Source: Xestospongia muta (Eukaryota > Porifera > Demospongiae > Haplosclerida > Petrosiidae). Taken from it: a stretch of 64,000 nucleotides of DNA. Within the stretch, counting starts at the first letter, position 1. Every line of letters starts with the position of its first letter. Shown here in pieces: positions 50,601 to 61,330 of this stretch. The position numbers and the translations under genes were made by a program. The notes beneath the pieces are model-generated. The model worked only from the letters and a program-made list of their open reading frames with translations. It was not told where the DNA came from and ran no database searches. The stretch covers positions 23,938,245-24,002,244 of the forward strand of contig OY848917.1 of assembly GCA_963693285.1 (NCBI GenBank), read 5' to 3'.

Positions 50601-53600
50601 ATATTTTTCCCCATGTAATTGTTGGTGTCAGTTGTGTAACAATAGTTTCAGCATCAGAAGTCCCAGCTGGAACTTGGGCAGCTTCATGTCCACTGATAAT
50701 TGTGAGTGGACTGTCAGATATAATTTTAGTTCCAGTTAGATCAACCAAAGGTTTAAAAACTAAGAATGTCTGAAGAGAATGAAGAAAAAAAGTGAAGGGC
50801 TGTCCAGCCGAAATGAATATATTACCGGCTGCACTGTCCTGAGGATCTGATGGAACAGTAATGTCATTGTTTGGAATGATAGTCACGCTACTGTTATCAA
50901 GGCAACCAATAATCATGAACTGACTTGTCTGATCACTCCAACCTAATGTAGACACTACATAGTATGTGTATTGAGTTGTTGGTTGTTTATGACATGGAAG
51001 AGCTAGATAAGACATGAAATCATCCACATTACGGAAACTCCATGCAATAACTGATATTGGCTCAGAGAATAAAGAGTAAATTTTAAGACCCTTTCTCCTC
51101 CAAGAATAGGTATGATCTAACACTTCATAACTTGCTGGTATAGTGACTATATGAGGATTGTCATAACTAGTTGTACCCATATATGAGAAGTTGTCATCAA
51201 GTGATATGACTTTGAAAGTAACAGAAGTCATTTCCATAGTATGAACATACAGTGTACGTAATTTAGATCCATATACGTGTTCATAGAATCCCACAAAAAA
51301 CTCACTACTGTATGTGCTGAGGTCAATCTGTGGTTCTATAATGAAAAACAAAATATTACATATATGTATCGGAAGAAGATAATTATCAATTCTAATTAAG
51401 AAATACTTAATTGAGATTGTAATGAATGTATAACAAAATTTTAAATGCAAAGGAGATGTATGGATTGCTATATCTCATTCTATAAGAATATAATATATGA
51501 TATATTAGGGATTGCTATGTAACATCACCTCATATAAAAATAAAATATATACCAGTAAATAAACTTTCCAAAAATTTATTAAATGAAGGGATTCTGTGTA
51601 ATAAAACATCTAAAAGAAGACCTAAGTAGGAATGTAAAATTGACATCCCCTTATAGTAACAATATCATAGTCATTATTAATATTTTATACAATATTTACA
51701 GAAACATGTACAGCACACAGTCCAACAAAAGGTATAAAGCAAATCCTATTCAGCTAAATAGATGGCTAGATTTTCTTTAAGGATGTGCTCATAACATTGC
51801 AAAAATAGCTCTCAAACACAAATGTTGTGTACAGTACTTGTAAGTCACTATTATCTAAAACATGTATGTACACATGTAGTTAGACATGGTTTGTATACAG
51901 TGTCTTTTGTAGTACAGGATCCCATTTAACGTTGTAGAAAGTCAAAATGTGAATAAATAATAAGGATTACTAGGATATATTGGTGGCTAGTCAGTAAGAA
52001 ATTCTTCTATTTAAATAATTAAAGAGCTGTCATTTTAAAATTGTTAATACATACTGCAATTGCTTGTGACGTTGTAACCGGAAGTGTTAAAGAAATGAGC
52101 CGACCATTGACCACAACTTGATGGTACACATATAGCATCAGGTATGTTAGGACATTGTGCTGTGTCACATGGATTGTCTAGACATTGTACCACTTGAACG
52201 TCATACTTGCACTTTACTCCTGTTGTAGCAAAAATGTTTAATTAAAATAATGTTAAAATATTTTTAATGGAATAATTTCTGTTTCAATCAATTCTAAAAA
52301 GGCTAAAACACTTACCACATTGTTGTAGACAGTTATATAAAGTTTCAAAGTTGTTTTGGTTACCATCACAACCACCATATGTAAATTGTTGACATCTACC
52401 CACAGCATAATTATAATACCATCGAAGGATATTGTTAGTACATGAACCTCTAACCGGTAACAATAAACAAATGTCTACAAAAAATGTAATGAAACAAAAC
52501 TGATTAGATCTAAACTGTTACTTTGCATAATGTTAATAAATGTTTACAAAATTTTGCGAATTTTATCTGTCATAGCCTGAATTTTGTAAAGTAAGATATT
52601 TATAGCTTGTAATATAATTACCAGTGCTTCCTGAAATGTTAATTGGATTTAACTTCATGCCTCCAATATAACTGTGTCCTGAATAGTTTCTCCAACCATA
52701 GATAGAGACAAACAATGTACCATTTGGGTTAGGATGTGCTATTGTATTGGTACCACTAAAAGATCTTGAATAGCCATATCCGTAGATAGAACCATCTGAA
52801 GCATATATTAGAGCCCATGGTGGATTGGTAATGACATTGTTGATCAATAAACTCTGGTTAAAGTAAGCATCATTTGGTACAACCACACTGTAATAACTAC
52901 TACCACTTGACAGCAATGCAGAGAACTGGATATAGTGTTCATATTGTTCTATTGGTGGTACTGTGTTAAGGGAAGGGTCACCAAAGTTACCACCAGCATA
53001 CTGTGTACTAACACCAATTTGAGCAACATAGATTGGTTGATCAGAGATAATACTACAGTATACATTGTTGGTTGTGTAAAACCAATTGGTGTTGTTTTCA
53101 TCAAATTTGATACATTCAACATTGTAATTATTACCACAGGTTTTAACTGTATTCGTTTTATTGTTAGTAGCAATCACTTTGTAACTTTGTCCATTGCTTC
53201 GACCCATGTGAGGTGGTAATATGAATGTCCTTCCCCATGTTATTGTTGGTGTCAGTTGTGTAACAATAGTTTCAGCATCAAAAGTTCCAGCTGGAACTCG
53301 GGCAGCTTCATGTCCACTGATAATTGTGAGTGGACTGTCAGATATAATCTTGGTTCCAGTAAGATCAACAGAAGGCTTAAATACTAAGAATGTTTGAAGT
53401 GAATGAAGAATAAACTTAAAGGATTGTCCAGCTGAAATGTTTATATTACCAGCTAGACTGTTCTGAGGATCTGATGGAACAGTAATGTCATTGTTTGGAA
53501 TGATAGTCACGTTACTGTTATCAAGGCAACCAATAATCATGAACTGACTTGTCTGATCACTCCAACCTAATGTAGACACAACATAGTATGTGTATTGAGT

Positions 53601-53959
53601 TGTTGGTTGTTTATGACATGGAAGAGCTAGATAAGACATGAAGTCATCGTCACTACGGTAGCTCCATGCAGAAACTGATATTGGTTTTGTGTCTAGAGAG
53701 TTAACTTTAAGACCTTTTCTCCTCCAGGAATAGGTATTATCTAACACTTCATAACTTGATGGTATAGTAACTTTATTTGGGTTCTGATAACTAGTATTTC
53801 CCATATATGTGAAGTTGCCATCAAGTGATGTGACTTTGAAAGTAACAGGAGCTATGTTCATGGTATGAACATACAATGTACGTAATTTAGATCCATGTAT
53901 GTGTTCATAGAATCCCACAAAGAATTCACTACTGTAAGTGTTAATGTCAATCTGAGGCT
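41534..53959 (-). CDS. Mosaic gene 2: IgGFc-binding-like / Kunitz / somatomedin-B protein
   Basis: Exons in transcript order: IgGFc 53959-52622, Kunitz 52474-52316, Cys 52219-52055, IgGFc 51335-49998, Kunitz 49880-49722, Cys 49627-49463, IgGFc 48743-47406, linker 47158-47048, SMB 47000-46788, Gly/Ser 46689-46657, linkers 46251-46195 and 46101-45991, SMB 45943-45746, Gly/Ser 45616-45572, linker 45248-45192, SMB 45149-44952, Gly/Ser 44822-44778, linker 44337-44281, SMB 44237-44037, linkers 43895-43791, 43610-43503, 43300-43196 and 42555-42448, SMB 42395-42186, linker 41854-41747, terminal SMB 41694-41534 (TAG). All are phase 1 and open. The protein would exceed 2,000 residues. The first coding exon is missing from the model; a signal peptide is expected but not seen. 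Probably an extracellular mucin-like protein related to FCGBP. Joining all exons in one transcript is inferred. Confidence 0.75.
42186..42395 (-). CDS. Somatomedin-B-like exon 5, gene 2
   Basis: 210-nt phase 1-1 exon: GCCIFFLSPPC, GCFCDQDC (Phe for Tyr), KDCCSDIADIGC, a tail ending KPFVTQG and a GTTAGT donor. Confidence 0.82.
44037..44237 (-). CDS. Somatomedin-B-like exon 4, gene 2
   Basis: 201-nt phase 1-1 exon: GCCVWSMSPPPC has one extra Pro from a GGT triplet expansion; then GCYCDQSC, NDCCSDIADIGC. Confidence 0.83.
44952..45149 (-). CDS. Somatomedin-B-like exon 3, gene 2
   Basis: 198-nt phase 1-1 exon: GCCVWSMSPPC, GCYCDQSC, NDCCSDVADIGC, tail TTTIETLS. Its flanking DNA is nearly the same as that of the neighbouring SMB exons, as expected from tandem duplication. 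Confidence 0.83.
45746..45943 (-). CDS. Somatomedin-B-like exon 2, gene 2
   Basis: 198-nt phase 1-1 exon: GCCIMFLSPPC, GCYCDNNC, NECCSDIADIGC (Glu for the usual Asp before CC), tail TTTIETIS. Confidence 0.83.
46788..47000 (-). CDS. Somatomedin-B-like exon 1, gene 2
   Basis: 213-nt phase 1-1 exon: GCCTMSMSSPC, GCYCDKNC, NDCCHDIADIGC, tail ending ETPVASPG. Counterpart of 3412-3624. Confidence 0.84.
47406..48743 (-). CDS. IgGFc-binding-like domain exon, gene 2, third copy
   Basis: 1338-nt phase 1-1 exon starting LQIDASTYSNELIVGFYEYV and ending NPINIPRSNG before GTAATT. The KPC cysteine is His (YKPHAD). Followed by linker and SMB exons as in gene 1. The read-through into its intron (YFSSNNYFT..QDLLDPFLS) matches that of 4025-5362, its counterpart. 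Confidence 0.86.
49463..49627 (-). CDS. Eight-cysteine module exon, gene 2, second copy
   Basis: 165-nt phase 1-1 exon. The first half has NPCGTAQCPNIPDAIC; the core is PSPCGQCSAHFFN, where the other copies have PSSCGQC or PSNCGQC. Confidence 0.8.
49722..49880 (-). CDS. Kunitz domain exon, gene 2, second copy
   Basis: 159-nt phase 1-1 exon, canonical cysteine spacing, GPCTNN with Thr at P1. YGGC has become YSGC, an unusual change at a well conserved glycine. Confidence 0.89.
49998..51335 (-). CDS. IgGFc-binding-like domain exon, gene 2, second copy
   Basis: 1338-nt phase 1-1 exon starting PQIDLSTYSSEFFVGFYEHV and ending NPINIPGSQG before GTAAAA. The KPC cysteine is Leu (FKPLVD). The donor-side intron matches that of 6623-7960, its positional counterpart, whereas coding patches (AWSFRNVDDF, TFLVFKP, DAETIV) match its neighbour 52622-53959. 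Confidence 0.86.
52055..52219 (-). CDS. Eight-cysteine module exon, gene 2, first copy
   Basis: 165-nt phase 1-1 exon: KCKYDVQVV, NPCDT, CPNIPDAIC, SCGQCSAHFF, ending SNC before GTATGT. Confidence 0.8.
52316..52474 (-). CDS. Kunitz domain exon, gene 2, first copy
   Basis: 159-nt phase 1-1 exon with canonical six-cysteine spacing. The usual GPC at the reactive loop is GSC here; Thr follows at P1. YGGC is kept. Confidence 0.9.
52622..53959 (-). CDS. IgGFc-binding-like domain exon, gene 2, first copy
   Basis: 1338-nt phase 1-1 exon starting PQIDINTYSSEFFVGFYEHI and ending NPINISGSTG before GTAATT. The cysteine found in KPC of gene 1 is Ser here (FKPSVD). It shares AWSYRSDDDF, TFLVFKP and DAETIV with the middle copy of the same gene and not with the third copy or gene 1. 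Confidence 0.86.
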
Positions 53960-55144
53960 CTATAACAAAGACATAAAATTAATAACAAATTAACATTTTA
54001 CTGTAATGTAATTATTTTAAATCTATTCTGATGAGCTGAATGTAAGATTAAAAAACTTAATCCATATATGTAGTGAATGGATAAAAAGTTCTTACAAGGA
54101 AAATGTAAAAGAAAAAAGATGATAGTAAGGATGGTTACAGTGTCATTGTTTCATATAAATGCACAATACATACAATATATTTTAATAAATAAAATTTTAA
54201 AAATTCATTAAATGTATGGAAACTGGGTGATAAAAGGATCTTAAACAAGGCCAAAGTAGGAATGGCAGCACGAACATCTTTATATAGTACCAACAATATC
54301 AATGTCATAATGCTTATTCTTTGCAATAGTTATAGTAGAATTTTGAAGTGAAAATACCTATAAACGTCTAAAGTAAAAGGTTGTCTAGCTACCTAGAAAG
54401 CTAGGTATTGCATAGGGAATGTGCTCACAATATAAATACTGTGTTTAGGTATTTACTTGTGGCTTGTATGCAGAGATATCTATACTGCTATTCCTTTTGT
54501 GAGTTTGTTTGAAATGCTGTTACTACCATCTCTGAATTGATCAAAATATTACGAAAATTCTTAACTTGATTGTGTATTTGATCTTATTAATTAGCTAAAC
54601 TTGTTTTTTGATTGATAGAAGACAAGACATATCTGTCCTCCTTAAAAAACAGCAACAATTATGGATACTAGAGGAGGAGTTCGTGTCGATTCACTTAGAA
54701 AAAACCTTGTAGTAGAATATAATGTCTTCATTTCTGCAATTTTGACCATAGTCCAATAGTTTTGTTAAAACTTTGAAAATTAAAGAATACGACCACTTGC
54801 TATTCAACAATGTAAGTAAGTATCAAGAGATCAGAAAAAGGAGGAATCTTGATAATATTGACCTTTTTTAATTCCAATAGTGAGTATTGTGAGGCAGTGC
54901 CTGATCAAGTAAAAGATAAAATTGATGATTATTTTAAACAACAGCAGTCTTGTTGAGATTCCTCTTAATTAGATTAGTGGATGCCGAATCAATCTAATTT
55001 TCTACATTAGCATGTAAAAATTACTTAGCTATAATATAATGCAATATCTACCGCAGCTAAACGTGTTTTCAGTAATTGGACTTAAACTAACAAGATTTAA
55101 TCTCTCGTTGCCGCCCCTTAACTTAGTGAGGAAGGTCTATACAA

Positions 55145-55176
<32 letters not shown>

Positions 55177-56789
55177 ACACACACACATAAAACTCGTACA
55201 GCAGGAATACGGATGTAGGTGGAGCATCGTTACCTAGGTATGTGTTAGGAGATGAAAAATGCAATATGAGAAATGGCTGTTGTGATATGTTGTGAACGTG
55301 GTGACGATCTTTTGAATATAAGCACAGGAAGTCAAGTAGTGCCCCCTGTATTACATACTGCTCCAAGAGCAGAGTTTCAAGCAGCTTTACTAGCCATCAT
55401 TGAGGAATAAGCGTTGAGTAAAAGGAGGAGCTCGTAAGTGTACAGGATATTTCTGTAGCCAGCAAGATTTTTGTTGCTGGCTGTACGAGTCCTATATGCA
55501 CTTGTCGTTAAGACTCTAAGACTATTTCTCTTCACGCAAAGTGGCGACAACGCCAGATTAATCACGATTATGAGCTAGGCTTATAATAATTCAAAATATG
55601 AATGCATTAGTCGTTTTGAATAAGAAGAATACGTATAATCTTCAGTTCTTATACTTTTGTACTTAAATTTGAAGCTTTGGTAACATTTGTGGACAGAATC
55701 TAATTATCACTTCAGTAATTGGATTTGTTATAAAAACTACTAGTCAATTAGTCCACCAAGGTAATTCCCCTGGTAAGCGAAGCCCTAGAACGTGTATTGT
55801 GATGAGTTTGGGATTTGATTCTTCTATGTCTTTATTTAATGCTGCCACCAGATAAGTTAATGCCTACCTACTGACTTTATCTCTTCATCTCGCAACTGTT
55901 ATGGTGTGGTCAACTGATCTTGTCCTTGCTTCTGAGCTCTTTTATGACACATTTTACTAATTTGTCTCAGTTATGGCACACTGTATCCTGAAATGACTGC
56001 TTCAAGTTACATGATTACCATTACATCAATAACACGACACTGGCATTTCTCCTTTCAATTATATGGATTTTCCCTAGTGTGTGCTGGAACCACTTTATCT
56101 GGAAGCTACAACTACTGAATAGCTCCACTAGCTGATTCCATTGATTAAACCATGTCACATGTCTTTGATCGTATTCATTGTATTCTGGTGTTATTCACCC
56201 CACAAAAGAACGACCATACAATATGTCATCTAGTGATATTCTTGAAATTACAAAAACTTGCAATTTGCCTTAAATTGGTTATTTAAAGTAAATGGTTGAG
56301 TCATCTTGTTAAATGAGAGTAGAACTTGTAACATTATATGATGATGAATGGTTTGGGAGAGTAGTTATCCTTGATCAGAGCAACTAGTTCATCATTTGTC
56401 TTTTGGCTCGGCCAGTGCCACTATGTTACACACTACAGGATATGTCACACAGTGGAGTTTTCATAAACAATTACAATCACTAACCACTCCTTTTTATGTA
56501 CAAACAGCACACTATATTATATAGAGGACTTAATAAATTAATATTTCGATGTCAACATTTACTGAATCACATTATGTACAAAGGCCTTTAGTTGGTTGTT
56601 ATTACTTATCACTATGAGCCTACTCATTTAAATAAGGTTTAGGATTTTAAAAGGTTTAAGAAAAACATTTCTTGCTTTTAATAATAACATTATTAATTTA
56701 CAACTCGTGTTGTCAGGATCTCAACAATGTTAGTATTGTTAGTAGTGATCTTTCACAACAATTATGTATAATACAGCCACACCTATATT
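53960..56789. other. Spacer between mosaic gene 2 and stanniocalcin-like gene 3
   Basis: No intact gene seen; it should contain the unseen 5' exon of gene 2. 54480-54680 aligns by eye with 11030-11230. About 55060-55670 is absent from the equivalent place near 12110 and holds a CA tract, so it may be an insertion, without clear ends. Confidence 0.45.
55141..55188. repeat. (CA)n microsatellite
   Basis: CA repeat with one GA interruption. An 82-codon open frame running through it on the minus strand is an artefact of the repeat. Confidence 0.95.
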
Positions 56790-57839
56790 TTAACAACAGC
56801 TCTTAAATAAAACGTGTTTGCACCTATTTGTGTTACCTCTGTGCTTACCAAAATACTTTATCAGTGGGTGAGCTAGTTCTATAAGCCAAGTTTTTCCTTT
56901 TGTTACTGGATGACAATAATTTTTAATTATTGAAAATTGGGCGTGTCTATATTTAATTAATATTAATATTGCTACCTATCAAAAATTTATAAGTCACGTT
57001 CTTTCCAAAACCTACCGTATGGCCCATCACTAAATAAAATATACTTGCTTCTAAGACAACAATTACTCTCCAATATATATTAACCACAATTTAATTGTGT
57101 GATAATTGGCATGCACCTACACACAATGCCACACATACATTACTATATATACCTTTGAGAAGATCTTTCAAAGTTAGTAGGAGTCGATGTGTACCATTTT
57201 GTGGAGCATTTGATATCCAACTATCCACATTGGACAAGAAACTATCAGCTACATGACTTTCACATGTAATAGCAGTTTGAAGAACCTATATTATCTTCAA
57301 TGATGTATATACATATAGATATTATTGGTTTCAAACCTGTTGAATTGCCTGTTCATTTTGGAAATCCGTTAAGTCAAAAAATTCAGTGGCGAGGCAGTTC
57401 AAGTTAGTGTCATTCAAAAGGATATCATTACAAAATCCATTGTTAGTAAAGCAGGATTGACTACTATTGGCAACAATTGCTTGTAATTGACTGCATGATC
57501 CTCTTAAGCTGAAAATTTTGCTGTTCAAAATAGCTTTCATAAAGCAACTTTTTACATTCTTAACCCAAATTTGTCCCTATATGAAATTACTAAAAATTAA
57601 AGAGAAAACACTAAAGCACTTACAGCAGGTGTGAAACAATTATATTTGAAATTGCAGCAGTATCTGTCACCACATTCAAGACCATATTCATTAGTACCAC
57701 AGCTAAGTTGTTGCTCTACACACTGAGTGTAGAAGTCACAGTTACCATCATTAGCTAGAGCTGTACAGTCCTGAGCTTTGACAGTAACTGCCAGAGAGAG
57801 CACCACCAAAAACACGGGTAGCATTATGATGTAATGCAA
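56790..57839 (-). CDS. Stanniocalcin-like secreted protein, copy 3
   Basis: Exons 57839-57624, 57576-57337, 57285-57153 and 56878-56790. A second in-frame ATG at 57824 corresponds to the start in copies 1 and 2. Signal peptide MLPVFLVVLSLAVTVKAQ, then the family pattern (CDFYTQC, GSCSQLQA, SCFTNNGFC, NLNC). Exon 1 has two extra cysteines (ECGDRYCC). Exons 2 and 3 keep the exact lengths of the other copies. In exon 4 one base is missing relative to copies 1 and 2, so the short SPTAKVF-type ending is replaced by about 29 residues ending KSCC. It may be a functional extended tail, or the splice site may differ. Confidence 0.68.
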
Positions 57840-57999
57840 TGTTGTTTGTCAGTTGAATAGCTTTAAACAGTTAGTCTTATTCCTAGAAGCCTACTCACTT
57901 AACGTATGAAAGCTGAGAATGCCCGAAATCTATGAGGTCATCGGCCGCGCGAATAATTATTATTGCTAAACAAATGTATGACTGAAAATGCAGAAGTAC

Positions 58000-60900
58000 A
58001 ATTCTATAGACAATTGTTCTTGGAGCTATTAGAAATAACTACTTATTTCATTTTTCTGGAGCTAAACTCTTTGGCAGGGATATGCCATCTTGCCCGTGAT
58101 GACTTCTCATAGACCCACAATGAAAAATTATTGGAGAAATATCATTGGGCGAGTGGGCGTCTGCATGAAGTCAAATAGAAATGTAGTCAAAATTGTGAAT
58201 ATAGTAAATTTGGCATGTTGTCAAGGAAACATTTGACTAAAGTTTGATTAGCATTCTTACTAGAGGTTAATTACAGTTGTACAGTGTAGAGTATATAAAG
58301 CTTGGGTTTTTGAATGAATATAAACATGACTCAACATATATATATCTTGTCATGCTACTAGCTATATATAACATATGAGTATCTAGTGTCAGTTTGGTAC
58401 TACTATAGCTAAAAAATGTATTTTAGTAAAAGATTTATAACATTAGTACACTATACTAAATCTAATACTAAAATCAAAAGAATACTATAACTAAGACAAT
58501 AAATTATAAAGAAGGGTTATTGACCAACATTTACTATATTATTCATTAACAATCAACTATTTTAAATTGTGGTACAACAACACTTTTCCTTTGAATTCTG
58601 AGGCATTGTAAAACAACAAAATATCCATAACCTCACTTAATATGTAAATTAAGTGTATTGAGTAGTAGTGAGGTGTTTGTGAATGCAAAGTAAGTTTGCT
58701 GTAGTATATTGTCATCATATCAACATAACTGGTGTATGTCATTGTATTGATACTAATACTATTACTAATAAAGAAACCAAAGCTAATATTAAAGTTATAT
58801 CTTTTTGAAATAATAGGAATATTGAAACTCAAGCTCATTTGAATGTCATTCCCAAAACTATAACTATAGCAAACATTTTTATATAATACTACATCATGCT
58901 AGTTATTGTAAAGACTATTGACCGTACTCTACTGCCCATGTATCCATGTATCCATCACTGTTTTACTTAGACAATTAAAATGTCAGCTGATCATCACATT
59001 ATCAGATATGGATACTATGATTGTCATAACTACCATGTGTTAATTTATGATAAGAACAAACCAACACTACAAATTCTATGATAGGAGTAGATTAGAGTAT
59101 GTGATTTTTACATGTAATAAAGTGATGTATATTTTAGTATATACAATATAGAAATATACTGATTTTAATTTTAGGTTACAACAATATATTTACACACTGT
59201 TATGTATGTATATATACAAGGTAGTGTACACGTGTCACAGCTTTATTCTTTTTGTTATTATGATTTCATATGTAACAGTTATGGTAAGAATCTATTGAGA
59301 CTGTTGCATATAGTTGCTTTATTAGTGAAAACAACCAATCTGAGACAAATCACTTTGTTAACAACCTGAGGTTGATATCAAACATTATATAGACCTCTGA
59401 CTATACTACATATATACATTGATGAGTTATTACATTAATTACATGTATAGTGTGAATTTTTAACTACACTACTATATGTGAATTAATTGTTAAGTGATTA
59501 TTATAGAACAACTCATAAACATTGAATGTGCCAAGGAAAAATTCTTACAAAGGAAAAGACCTTGATGTATATATATCATATATATGTAGGTCATTATATT
59601 TGCATGCTTTGAGAGACCGAAATGTGAATCTGATGAATTACATATATATGACTAAACTTCAGGCTACTCTTTCAGTATTCTAGAATACGTTTGCTAATTC
59701 TTATAACTATGGAGACACTCCATTACATGAATTGTTATGGAATGATAAAACAAGAGTTTCTGAAGTCCTGATATATATATTCTGGTTCAAATCTATCATT
59801 ATTACTAATGTGAGTTTGAGCACTTTTATGATCAACATCCACATTACACTAGAATCATATCATACCTTTCACATATTTAGGATTGAAATATTCATTATAA
59901 TGTTGATTGTGTAATATTTAATAGAGTAGACAAAACATACCCACGTAAATATAACTTATTGTACATAACACATACATTTATAGTCAAATTTATAAACATT
60001 TATATTATTGTTTATTAGTAATCACTAGGTACCATAACACTTTAATGAAGCATCCAGATGAAAGGCACCATTACCATGCTGGTTACCATGACAATATCTA
60101 TGGCAACATACATTTCATTTTACCTGTATTGTGTATAACAAATATTCAATCACACATGTTATATATTCTACATGTACATGTATATATTGTTTTATGCAAA
60201 TAGTAATGAAAACTAGAAATAACAAGGTATGATAACATGGTTGCTGTGTATTAGTTACTCTGATGAATGTGTATGTTACTATAGCAGTCACAACAAGGCT
60301 TATTCAAAGGTCAGTTTTACTAAGTATTGTGCACATACTGAATACTATAACTATAAACTAGGAACTTACTACAAATTAGTACTAATGTTGTTGTTTTTAA
60401 TTATACACAGATCTAGAATTGATATTAATTACATATTGTTATATGTCAACATAAATATATGTTTAAAAATTATAATGGTATTATTATAAATATGTAACTG
60501 TACATGGATAATTAATTATATTTTCATAAGTTGTACTTGTGGACGTCACATTCTGGTGCATTGCCATCTTATATATGTTTATGAAGATTAAAGCATGTTT
60601 TTGGGACAAGTATGACTTTCTTGATAGACCTGACTATCAAGACTGCAATGTATATCAAAATACAAATGTCATATATATGTGTGGTATGTGTAGACAGATA
60701 CTTCTGATGTTAAGGTGGGAGGAGTGTGCTGTACTATTTATACTGTAATGATCATGATCTTTGTATTAAGTGTTCTTAGTAATTACTGTGTAAACTTTGA
60801 ATATTATTATTATGTTTGATACCTTAATTGCTCCGTGCATCCTTATTATACAAATTGTTTATGTTACTCTTCCATACTTTGGTTGTTATATTTATATCTT

Positions 60901-61160
60901 TAAAAGTTATTAATTATATAAAGGTGTAAACTTTCAGTCTTATAATCATGTTTGATACCTTAATTACCCAACGTATCCTTATATACAAATTGTTTATATT
61001 ACTGTCCCATACTTTGGTTGTTATATTTATATATTTAAAGTTATTAACAATATAGAGGTCAATACAGGACATACTAATAGGACAATATATTGAAGGTCTA
61101 TCAAGAATATGTAAACACAATAAAATAAACAAAAAACTCATTATCCAATTGTTAGTACAC
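58000..61160. other. Non-coding upstream region of stanniocalcin-like gene 3
   Basis: No credible gene. It matches 15000-16900 and 29870-36300 in order, but with only one copy of the segment that is tandemly repeated in the middle unit. A roughly 136-bp tandem duplication (about 60788-60923 and 60924-61055, TTTGATACCTTAATT...CATACTTTGGTTGTTATA) sits near the right end. Confidence 0.55.
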
Positions 61161-61162
61161 AC

Positions 61163-61330
61163 TAATACAACTACTTGTTATATCATCACCAGAAGAGTTA
61201 AAGAAATGAGCTGAACATTGACCACAACTTGATGGTACACATATAGCATCAGGTATGTTTGGACATTTTGTTGTGTCACATGGATTGTCTAGACATTGTA
61301 CCACTTGAACATTATTCTTGCACTTTATCC
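61163..61330 (-). CDS. Eight-cysteine module exon, gene 3
   Basis: 168 nt, one codon longer than the other four copies: the usual donor site is gone and a GTGTGT three bases further on preserves phase 1. NPCDT, CPNIPDAIC and CGQCSAHFFN are intact; it ends SSCIS. Confidence 0.75.

Noticed and set aside
54135..54326. Minus-strand frame starting MQRISIMTLILLVLY as the missing signal-peptide exon of gene 2
   Set aside because: The same DNA recurs inside introns between later exons, where no signal peptide is expected, and I see no suitable donor.
55118..55366. 82-codon minus-strand frame with alternating Cys-Val
   Set aside because: Artefact of the CA microsatellite.
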